DNA of 12,047 nt, taken from Jatrophihabitans sp. (GTDB lineage Bacteria > Actinomycetota > Actinomycetes > Mycobacteriales > Jatrophihabitantaceae). Made by a program: the position numbers and the translations under genes. The stretch covers positions 1 through 12,047 of the forward strand of contig JAOPVG010000332.1 in the NCBI GenBank assembly GCA_025966255.1, read 5' to 3'. Shown here one piece after another: positions 4,748 through 11,157 of this stretch. Numbering within the stretch: position 1 is the stretch's first letter; each line of letters begins with the position of its first letter. Under the pieces are notes generated by a model. That model saw only the letters and a list, made by a program, of their open reading frames with translations. It searched no databases and had not been told where the DNA came from.

Positions 4748-7525
4748 TTGACGGCTGCGGCCACGCTGGGACCGTGGCTGGACGCCGTCCTCGCCCGGTC
4801 TCGAGCCCTCCTGCTGGAGGGCCCGGCCGGCATCGGCAAGACCTACCTGCTGAACCAGCTCGTCGATGCCACCGCCAGTGTCGGGGGGCGCGTGCTGCGC
4901 GCCCAGCCCGCCCAGTCCGAGGTCCGGCTCATTGGCTCGGCGCTGATCGACCTGTGCGACGAGGTCACCGACGACGAGATCGCCCAGCTGCCTGAGATGC
5001 AGTCCGCCTCCTTGTCCGCGGCGCTGTTGCGCGCCGACGACAAGGCGCCGGCGAATCCGCAGGCGGTCGCGGTCGCCTTCACAAGATTGCTGAAGCGCCT
5101 GGCCGAGGAACAGCCGTTGTTCGTCTGCATCGACGACATTCAGTGGCTCGACGCCCAGACGGCCGATGTCCTCGCGTTCGCCGCGCGCCGACTGCCGCCC
5201 ACCGGCGTCGGCCTGCTGCTGACGCTGCGCACCGAGCCCGGCAAGGCGGCGCCGGATCTAATCGCCGATCTGGGTGCCGCCTTGCAGGTGAGTCGGTGGA
5301 CCGTGCCGCCCATGGTGCCGAGCGATCTCGAGGCACTGTTGCGCAACCATCTCGGCGGGGTCGTACCGAGCGGCGTGCTGCGCGCGGCCGTCACCTCGTC
5401 GGGCGGTAATCCGTTGTTCGGGATCGAGGTCGCCCGCGCCATGTTGCAGCGCGACCGCGAAACCAGTCACGACGCCGTGCCGATGCCGGACTCGCTCGCG
5501 GAACTCGTCGGCCGCCACGTCACCGCACTGCCCGAGCCCACCCGCGTCTGCCTGGCCGCGGCGTCGGCCCTGCGGCGTCCCAACCTGCGCCAGCTTCGCG
5601 ATCTCGGCGTTGCCGACAGCCTCGACGCCGCGGAGCGGGCCGGGCTCGTACGCATCGACGGCCACGACGTCATGTTCACCCATCCGCTCTACGCGGCCGC
5701 GGCCTACGACGGCCTCGCCGCCGGTGAGCGAATGCGTCTGCACACGCGGCTGGCCGACGTGGTGAACGGCGAGGAGGAGCGGGCCCGCCATCTCGCGCTC
5801 GGCGCCGACGAGCCCGACGAGGACGTCGCGGCTGCGCTCGACGTCGCTCGCGACCGCGCGCTGGCCCGGGGGGCGTTGGATGCGGCGCTCGATGCGTGCC
5901 AGCTCGGGCTGCGCGCGACTCCGTCGAGCAGTGCGGCGCTCAGTGTCCGCCGCATCCAGCTCGGGAACCTGCTGTTCCGGTCGGGCGAGACGGATCGGGC
6001 GCGGCACGAGCTGACCTCCACCGCCGAGAGCGCCACCGGACCGCTGGACCGGGCGCGGGCGCTGCACGCCCTCGCGCGGGTCGTCAACGACACGGAGGGT
6101 CCGGCGCACGCCACGCCGCTCGAGCTGCAAGCACTCGTGCTCGCCGGGGAGGCCGATCTCGACCTCACCGCCGACATCCACATGGGTCTGGCCGTCTCGA
6201 ACGCCGACGACTGGGCGGTCGCCCTGGCCCACGCCCGCACGGCCGTCGCCCTGCTCGAGCAGGGACCATCGCCGAATCCCCGCCGCCTCGGTGAGGCCCT
6301 CACCGCGCAGCTCGGCCCGACGTTCTATGCCGGCGAGGGCGCCGACTTCGAGTCCTGCCGCCGCGCCATCGAGTTGCAGGGCAATGACCTGTCGGTGCCG
6401 GTGTCCGACCGCGCGGTTTCGGTGCTGTTCTACCTGCAGATGTGGGTCGACGAATTCCCGGCCGCGCGCCAGCAGATGGACTACGTCTACCGGCTCTGCC
6501 TGGAGGAGAGCGACGAAGCGTCGCGCTGCTACGTGCTGGCCTGCCGGTCCCAGCTCGAGGTGCGCTCCGGACGATGGGACGAAGCTGAGCGACTGATCCA
6601 GGAGTGCATCGACCTCGCCCAGACGTCGCAGAACGCCTTCTACGTGCGCGGCGCCGCTACTCAACGGGCCTGGCTCGCGGCCTACCGGGGCGATTTCGCG
6701 TCGGCCGTCCTCGCCGCAGACGAGGAGATCGAGCGGGGTGTTTCCACCGGCATCGGTGTCATCGAGCAACGCGGCCGGGCGCTGCGGGGCTTCTGCGCGC
6801 TGGTCCAGGATGACGCCCACGCTGCCGCCGAGGACCTCGACCGCTACCAGGAACTGTTCGCGACCAACAATGCCGCCGAGCCCACTCTGCGCCAGCTCGC
6901 CGGCGACCACATCGAGGCCTTGGTCGCGGCCGGCCGGATGGCGGACGCGGAGCGGGCGCTGCAGGCCATGGTCGAGCCGGCCACTCGCCTGAACCGGGTC
7001 GGAATGCTCGCCGCAGCCGCCCGCGCCGAGGCCCTCGTGCGGGCCGAGCAGGGCGACGCCGACAGCGCCCTCGCCGCCGCCGAGCGATCCCTGGAGCTCT
7101 ACGACCGCATCGAGCGTCGCCTCGACCGCGCCCGGGCGATGCTCACCAAGGGCCAGGTGCACCGGCGCTTCAAGCAGAAGTCGCTCGCCCGGCGCGAGCT
7201 CACCGCGGCGCTGGCCGCCTTCGAAGCTCTGGGGGCAGCGGGCTTCGCAGAGAAGACGCGGGCCGAGCTGGGTCGGGTCGGCCTCCGCCCGCCGGCCGCG
7301 CAAGATCTCACCGAGACCGAACGCCAGATCGCCGCCCTGACTGCGACCGGCCAGACCTCGGCCGAGATCGGTCGGGCGCTCTTCCTCAGCACGAAGACCG
7401 TCTCGGCGAACTTGACGCGCATCTACCGCAAGCTCGGCGTACGCAATCGCGCCGAACTGGCCGCCGCGCTCACCGGGCCCGGCCCGGGCGGCGATTCCGA
7501 CATGTCGGTCACGTCGGCCCACTGA
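4748..7525 (+). CDS. LAL-type LuxR family transcriptional regulator (AAA/STAND ATPase plus HTH)
   Basis: A 925-residue large ATP-binding LuxR regulator. Walker A GPAGIGKT is at 25-32. Walker B LFVCIDD is at 124-130, followed by IQWLD, as is typical of LAL/MalT-like STAND ATPases. The middle, about 330-840, is Ala/Leu/Arg-rich and helical, with TPR-like content, and would sense a ligand or partner. The C-terminal LuxR/GerE helix-turn-helix spans 854-904 (LTETERQIAAL ... STKTVSANLTRIYRKLGVRNRAEL), followed by a 21-residue tail. It most likely activates nearby genes, and the secreted hydrolase 111 nt downstream is the obvious candidate. The start is uncertain. TTG 4748 is the only start in this frame after a stop at 4721. 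ATG 4720 in another frame would give the usual L-V-G N-terminus if one G of a six-G run were absent. Confidence 0.93.
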   Translation: MTAAATLGPWLDAVLARSRALLLEGPAGIGKTYLLNQLVDATASVGGRVLRAQPAQSEVRLIGSALIDLCDEVTDDEIAQLPEMQSASLSAALLRADDKAPANPQAVAVAFTRLLKRLAEEQPLFVCIDDIQWLDAQTADVLAFAARRLPPTGVGLLLTLRTEPGKAAPDLIADLGAALQVSRWTVPPMVPSDLEALLRNHLGGVVPSGVLRAAVTSSGGNPLFGIEVARAMLQRDRETSHDAVPMPDSLAELVGRHVTALPEPTRVCLAAASALRRPNLRQLRDLGVADSLDAAERAGLVRIDGHDVMFTHPLYAAAAYDGLAAGERMRLHTRLADVVNGEEERARHLALGADEPDEDVAAALDVARDRALARGALDAALDACQLGLRATPSSSAALSVRRIQLGNLLFRSGETDRARHELTSTAESATGPLDRARALHALARVVNDTEGPAHATPLELQALVLAGEADLDLTADIHMGLAVSNADDWAVALAHARTAVALLEQGPSPNPRRLGEALTAQLGPTFYAGEGADFESCRRAIELQGNDLSVPVSDRAVSVLFYLQMWVDEFPAARQQMDYVYRLCLEESDEASRCYVLACRSQLEVRSGRWDEAERLIQECIDLAQTSQNAFYVRGAATQRAWLAAYRGDFASAVLAADEEIERGVSTGIGVIEQRGRALRGFCALVQDDAHAAAEDLDRYQELFATNNAAEPTLRQLAGDHIEALVAAGRMADAERALQAMVEPATRLNRVGMLAAAARAEALVRAEQGDADSALAAAERSLELYDRIERRLDRARAMLTKGQVHRRFKQKSLARRELTAALAAFEALGAAGFAEKTRAELGRVGLRPPAAQDLTETERQIAALTATGQTSAEIGRALFLSTKTVSANLTRIYRKLGVRNRAELAAALTGPGPGGDSDMSVTSAH

Positions 7526-7568
7526 TCGGTTCCTAGAGAGAACTTCTGCCGATTCCTCGGGCGCTGGT

Positions 7569-7598
7569 GATCAATAACGTCAGCGGCACACATTGATC
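7569..7598. promoter_or_regulatory. Inverted repeat GATCAAT-N16-ATTGATC, candidate operator
   Basis: The perfect 7-bp arms 7569-7575 and 7592-7598 are centred 23 bp apart, about two helical turns, as expected for a dimeric regulator. They lie in the 111-nt gap between the LAL gene and the secreted hydrolase. The A/T-rich arms contrast with the surroundings. A -10-like TAACGT (7575-7580) overlaps the left arm. The repeat ends 39 nt before the ATG. Confidence 0.45.
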
Positions 7599-7626
7599 CC
7601 GGCGCGGCTCGAACCGCGTCTGTTCC

Positions 7627-7635
7627 GAGGAGAGG
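7627..7635 (+). promoter_or_regulatory. Ribosome binding site of the secreted hydrolase gene
   Basis: GAGGAGAGG ends 1 nt before ATG 7637, with its AGGAG core 4 nt away. This strong Shine-Dalgarno fixes the start. Confidence 0.7.
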
Positions 7636-7636
7636 T

Positions 7637-9427
7637 ATGACCAAGAAACTCGCGTCGCTCGTTGCGGTCGCTGCACTCACCGGTGGTGCGCTCGCAGCAG
7701 TTGTGGCGCCGGCACCGGCCATCGCCGGAGTCGGACCGGGCGAGGATCGCGAGATCACCAGCCCCTCGGCGGGCTGGTGGGCGTACGACAACCTCACCTT
7801 CACCCAGCTGACCAAGACCCTCTCCGACCGCCACGCCCGGCCCACCGACATCCACGTCACGGTGTCGACGGGCAAGGTCCGCTACAGCCTCGCCGCGGTC
7901 GCCAACAGCGGTGCCTACAAATCGGCTTGGTATATCGCCACCGGCCTGACACCGGCCCGCGTCGTCGCCATCGCCGTCGCCAAGCACTACCGCCCGACGG
8001 TCTTCGACTGCTACCCCACCTCACAAGGCGATCGGTGCGCGACGATCATGATCCCCAACACCGGGGCGAATGCGCAGTCGTTCACGATCTACGAGGGCAC
8101 CTTCACCTACATCAAGTCCAAGGTGACCACGAAGAACCGGCCGACCGCGTTGACCCGCGTCCAGGGCGCCAACCGCTACGCCGCGATCTTCGTGGCCAAC
8201 ACGGGCAGCAACCACGTGACGTGGTACTGGTACCGCGCCGGCTCGGACACCGGGATCGTCAACGCTGTGCTGAAACACAAGGCGCGCATCGTCGACTTCG
8301 ACCGCAACAACGACACCAAGACCTGGAACGCGGTCGCGTACGCCAATCCGCAGCACACGACCTGGTACACCTACGACAACGCGTCCCTCTCGACCCTCGT
8401 GAACCGGGCCCTGCAGCAGGGCCAGCGCATCTACGACGTCAGCGCCTACCCGAGCGGCAGCACCACGAAGTACGCAGTGGTGTCGGTCAACGATCTCAAC
8501 GCCACCTCGACGCAGATCGCCGGCCGGCTCGCGCCCAAGGTGCCGAACGGCAACTGGGGCTTCTACTTCCACCAGGTTGGCGGCTCGACGGTGGCCGCAC
8601 TGCGCCCCAGCGTCAGCTTCGAGCCGGCGTCCACCCTCAAGGTGCTGTACCACTACAAGACGATCACCTCTGAGCAGGCCGGCACGAACCACGACTCGGA
8701 CCCAATCGCGTACCAGTTCGACGCCTCGCATCCGATCGACGGCGACATCTGTCCGGACGACTTCGGCAGCGTCGGCGCAACCAATCTCATGACCGCCGAC
8801 ACGTCGATGATGCAGGCCTCGGACAATAGGTTCACCAAAGGCGTGCTCACGATGTACGGCAAGCCGGCCATGCTCGCCATGGCCACGCACCTGGGCATGA
8901 CCCACACCACGATCAACCACAACATCGGCTGTCCGACGGCGGCTACCCACAACGCGACCACGCTGGGCGATCTGAATGCGGTCTACACGGGATACGCGGA
9001 CGCGAAGGACCTCACGGACAGCTCGTGGCGCGCGCTGTTCCGCAATCGGATGCTCAATCAGGCCAACTACCCGGCATACCTGTCCAGCACTTGCGCGGTC
9101 GTCACGGCCGAGGCCCAGGCGCTGAACAAGTCGCCGGCGACGGCCACGGCCTTCTGCAACCAGATCCTGTGGCTCGCGAAGGGCGGCTCGTATCAATACG
9201 GCGGCAACGCGGTAACGAGCCCGGTGTCGTGGTCCAACGGCTCGCTGACCTCGCTCCCGTTCAAGACCAACGGCGTCATCGTCCGCAAGAGCTACTTCTA
9301 CGGCGATTACTTCGATCAGGTTTCGTTCACCACGGCGGCCCAGAAGACCGCGCTCGCGAACGCCCGGACGAGCGCGTACAACGACGCCATCCGCGGGCAG
9401 GTCAGGGCCGCGCTCGCCACCTGGTAG
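7637..9427 (+). CDS. Secreted repeat-bearing serine hydrolase (class A beta-lactamase fold; polyglycine-hydrolase-like layout)
   Basis: A 596-residue exported protein. It has a Sec signal peptide with a KK start, a hydrophobic core and A-I-A at 28-30, so cleavage is after residue 30. Five imperfect repeats of about 47-51 residues follow, at 47-97, 98-148, 149-195, 196-242 and 243-290. Most begin W-Y or W-W, and several carry an R-Y-A-A-x-x-V-A-N or N-T-G core. From about 305 comes a penicillin-binding/beta-lactamase domain with S332-T-L-K335 (SxxK), S395-D-N397 (SxN) and K543-T-N-G546, a variant of KTG. Six cysteines (125, 134, 372, 432, 486, 507) could form disulfides outside the cell. Such repeats joined to a beta-lactamase-fold domain recall polyglycine hydrolases, which cleave host chitinase linkers; that link is inference from layout. 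A peptidase or peptidoglycan role is also possible. It has a strong Shine-Dalgarno and probably its own promoter. Confidence 0.85.
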   Translation: MTKKLASLVAVAALTGGALAAVVAPAPAIAGVGPGEDREITSPSAGWWAYDNLTFTQLTKTLSDRHARPTDIHVTVSTGKVRYSLAAVANSGAYKSAWYIATGLTPARVVAIAVAKHYRPTVFDCYPTSQGDRCATIMIPNTGANAQSFTIYEGTFTYIKSKVTTKNRPTALTRVQGANRYAAIFVANTGSNHVTWYWYRAGSDTGIVNAVLKHKARIVDFDRNNDTKTWNAVAYANPQHTTWYTYDNASLSTLVNRALQQGQRIYDVSAYPSGSTTKYAVVSVNDLNATSTQIAGRLAPKVPNGNWGFYFHQVGGSTVAALRPSVSFEPASTLKVLYHYKTITSEQAGTNHDSDPIAYQFDASHPIDGDICPDDFGSVGATNLMTADTSMMQASDNRFTKGVLTMYGKPAMLAMATHLGMTHTTINHNIGCPTAATHNATTLGDLNAVYTGYADAKDLTDSSWRALFRNRMLNQANYPAYLSSTCAVVTAEAQALNKSPATATAFCNQILWLAKGGSYQYGGNAVTSPVSWSNGSLTSLPFKTNGVIVRKSYFYGDYFDQVSFTTAAQKTALANARTSAYNDAIRGQVRAALATW

Positions 9428-9451
9428 CTGGATCGTCTTTCCGCAAGTCGG

Positions 9452-9479
9452 CGGCCCGGGTCCGGGGGGACCCGGGCCG
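9452..9479. terminator. G/C-rich stem-loop after the secreted hydrolase
   Basis: A perfect 11-bp stem, CGGCCCGGGTC (9452-9462) with GACCCGGGCCG (9469-9479), encloses a 6-nt CGGGGG loop, 24 nt after the stop codon. There is no T-tract. The position and strength make it the likely terminator of the plus-strand gene. Confidence 0.75.
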
Positions 9480-9528
9480 ACGCACGTCCAGGTGAATCGA
9501 TCCCCGGTCACGCGGGTGGGACGTGCGT
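9480..9528. terminator. Second inverted repeat between convergent genes
   Basis: The perfect 10-bp arms ACGCACGTCC (9480-9489) and GGACGTGCGT (9519-9528) flank a 29-nt centre that can itself pair GTGA with TCAC. The repeat abuts the previous hairpin and may act as a back-up terminator for either strand. Confidence 0.45.
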
Positions 9529-9557
9529 TGCCGGCTCTGCACTACAGCGGAAACGAC

Positions 9558-9584
9558 CTTGCCCGGCGCCGCCAGGCCGGCAAG
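9558..9584 (-). terminator. Terminator hairpin after hypB
   Basis: On the minus strand, 4 nt after the hypB stop, CTTGCCGGC pairs with GCCGGGCAAG (one bulged base) around an 8-nt loop. A short GTCGTTTCC follows. This is a likely end for the hypCAB transcript. Confidence 0.6.
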
Positions 9585-9588
9585 CGTT

Positions 9589-10413
9589 CTAGACGGTCGC
9601 GGCCTGCGGGCGGAAGGACGTCAACTGGGCCTGCAGCCAGTCGCACCAGGTGTCGACGCCTTCGCCGGTGCGAGCGCTCACCTCGATCGTCTTCACACCG
9701 GGATTGACGACTCGCAGGTTGGACCGGAACGCGTCGAGGTCGTAGTCGAGGTGCGGCAACAGGTCGATCTTGTTGATCAGGACAAGTTGCGCCGAGCGGA
9801 ACATCACCGGGTACTTGAGCGGTTTCTCCTCGCCCTCGGTGATCGAGTAGACCATCGCCCGGGCGTATTCGCCGACGTCGAATTCGGCCGGGCAAACGAG
9901 GTTGCCGACGTTCTCGATGACGACGAGGTCGAGGTCGGCGAGCGGGAGCCGAGGCAGAGCCGAGCGCACCATTGGCGCATCGAGATGACACTCCCCGCCG
10001 AAGCCGTTGCCGGTGTTGACCAACGTGATCGCGGCGCCGAAGCCGGCCAGCCGATCGGCGTCGAGGCTGGTCTCGATGTCGCCCTCGATGACGCCGGTGC
10101 GCACCGTGCCGGCGATCCGGGCCAGCGTCTCGCGCAACAGCGTCGTCTTGCCGGCGCCGGGCGAGGACATCATGTTGATCGAGCAGATCCCATTGGCCGC
10201 GAAGTCCGCGCGGTTCTGCGCGGCCGTGCGGTCGTTCTCGCCGAAGATGCGCTCGAGCACCTGGATGCGCTCGCCGCCCGTCGCATAACCCGTGTGATCG
10301 CCGAGCGCGGCGGCGGACGCCTGGTCGCCGCCGTGATCATGCCCCTGATCGTGGTCGTGCGCATGATCGTGCTCGTGCTCGGTGCCGTCGTCGTGCCGAT
10401 GAAAGCGACCCAT
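9589..10413 (-). CDS. hypB: Hydrogenase nickel incorporation GTPase HypB
   Basis: This 274-residue GTPase delivers nickel with HypA to the large subunit of [NiFe] hydrogenase, in the cytoplasm. The N-terminus (1-31) has 9 His and 7 Asp, a nickel-storage region that replaces the Cys-rich CxxCxC start of E. coli HypB. The P-loop lies in MSSPGAGKTTLL (82-93). The metal-binding CHLDA motif gives C142 and H143 in the G domain. ENVGNLVCP (167-175) is the Walker B/switch region with C174. NKID (214-217) is the guanine-specificity motif. ATG 10413 is fixed by the His-rich MGRFHRHDDG start. A GGAGG lies 9 nt upstream inside the end of hypA, and only 4 nt separate the two genes. It is the last gene of the hypCAB cluster and converges on the secreted hydrolase. 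Confidence 0.97.
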   Translation of the reverse strand: MGRFHRHDDGTEHEHDHAHDHDQGHDHGGDQASAAALGDHTGYATGGERIQVLERIFGENDRTAAQNRADFAANGICSINMMSSPGAGKTTLLRETLARIAGTVRTGVIEGDIETSLDADRLAGFGAAITLVNTGNGFGGECHLDAPMVRSALPRLPLADLDLVVIENVGNLVCPAEFDVGEYARAMVYSITEGEEKPLKYPVMFRSAQLVLINKIDLLPHLDYDLDAFRSNLRVVNPGVKTIEVSARTGEGVDTWCDWLQAQLTSFRPQAATV

Positions 10414-10417
10414 GGGT

Positions 10418-10759
10418 TCAGACCTCCGCAAGATCCATTGACGTGACCATGAATTCCTCGCCGGACACCACCGACACCGAGATGCCGTTGCAGGCGGTGC
10501 AGACGAGCAGCGGGATGTCGCCCACCTCGGTGGTCTCCTCGCAATCGCGGCAGCGGATGCGCGCCGGCACCCGATCCACCACGAGTTCGGCTCCGTCGAA
10601 CTGGGTTTCCGCGCTGACCATCGACCAGCAGTAGACGAGCGTGTCCGGCACGATCTGACGCAGCTGACCGATTTGCACGTGGATCTTCGTGACCCGTCGG
10701 CCCGCGGCCCGGCGGGCAACGATGTCGGCGATCGATCCGCAGATGGACAGCTCGTGCAT
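10418..10759 (-). CDS. hypA: Hydrogenase maturation nickel metallochaperone HypA
   Basis: This 113-residue metallochaperone binds nickel and partners HypB in inserting it into [NiFe] hydrogenase. The length is normal. The N-terminal M-H-E-L is the invariant nickel site (His2, Glu3). A structural zinc site is formed by C70-x2-C73 and C87-x2-C90. All of these residues are present, so the protein should be functional. ATG 10759 is set by the MHE motif, since the conserved His must be residue 2. Only a weak G-rich ribosome binding site precedes it, and the 13-nt gap from hypC suggests translational coupling. hypB follows after 4 nt. Confidence 0.97.
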   Translation of the reverse strand: MHELSICGSIADIVARRAAGRRVTKIHVQIGQLRQIVPDTLVYCWSMVSAETQFDGAELVVDRVPARIRCRDCEETTEVGDIPLLVCTACNGISVSVVSGEEFMVTSMDLAEV

Positions 10760-10772
10760 CCCGGGCGCCCGA

Positions 10773-11096
10773 CTACTGAATGGTGATCGGCTGCTGGACC
10801 GCGGCCGGGTGGGGCGCCGCGTCGCCGGCATCGACCGAGGCACGCTGCCACGGATCACCGAACTCTGCGTCCAACTCACCGAGGGACGCAAACACAGCCA
10901 GGGTTTCCAGCGCGGACGCTTCGTCGAGGTGCTGCAGTGCGAAGCCGACGTGCACGAGGGCGTACTCCCCGACGACCAGGTCAGGGACGAAGGAGAGGCA
11001 GACTTCCTTCTCGATCCCGCCGAAGTCGACCGTGGCCATCCGGGTCTCGTCCCTGTCCCAGACTGCGAGCACTTTGCCGGGAACCGCCAGACACAT
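10773..11096 (-). CDS. hypC: Hydrogenase assembly chaperone HypC (HypC/HupF family)
   Basis: This chaperone works with HypD in making and delivering the Fe(CN)2CO group and binds the hydrogenase large-subunit precursor. M-C-L-A-V-P-G-K-V has the essential Cys2, exposed once Met1 is removed. The domain continues through a beta-barrel (ATVDFGGIEKEVCLSFVPDLVVGEYALVH is spread over about 27-55) to the conserved H-V-G-F-A. At 107 residues it is longer than the usual 75-95. The extra part is a Pro/Ala/Gln-rich tail of about 35 residues with no motif I recognise. ATG 11096 is set by Cys2 and by a GGAGGAG 6 nt upstream. It is the first hyp gene, 61 nt after the PAP2 stop on the same strand, so it may have its own promoter or be cotranscribed. 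Confidence 0.95.
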   Translation of the reverse strand: MCLAVPGKVLAVWDRDETRMATVDFGGIEKEVCLSFVPDLVVGEYALVHVGFALQHLDEASALETLAVFASLGELDAEFGDPWQRASVDAGDAAPHPAAVQQPITIQ

Positions 11097-11102
11097 GTCT
11101 AT

Positions 11103-11109
11103 CTCCTCC
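11103..11109 (-). promoter_or_regulatory. Ribosome binding site of hypC
   Basis: On the minus strand GGAGGAG lies 6 nt before the hypC ATG. It is the strongest Shine-Dalgarno in the cluster and rules out the longer in-frame ATG at 11135. Confidence 0.75.
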
Positions 11110-11157
11110 GCAACCGGATCAGAGACCTGCGTCACAGACGCTACCGCGCGAAGCAGA

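Noticed and set aside
5258..7522. 754-codon open frame antisense to the LAL regulator
   Set aside because: Composition is Gly/Arg/Val/Leu-rich with no motif, and it mirrors a well-supported gene. Long antisense frames are expected in high-GC DNA.
7637..9427. Calling the secreted protein a beta-lactamase resistance gene
   Set aside because: The N-terminal repeats, the KTNG variant and unusual motif spacing point to another serine hydrolase. Resistance cannot be claimed.
8021..9511. 496-codon open frame antisense to the secreted hydrolase
   Set aside because: It has an Arg/Val/Gly-rich sequence without domains. The sense frame has a signal peptide, repeats and catalytic motifs.
10320..10400. 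Repetitive catgatcgtg-like DNA as a repeat element or CRISPR
   Set aside because: It encodes the His/Asp-rich head of HypB. The repetition follows from the protein sequence and there are no spacers.
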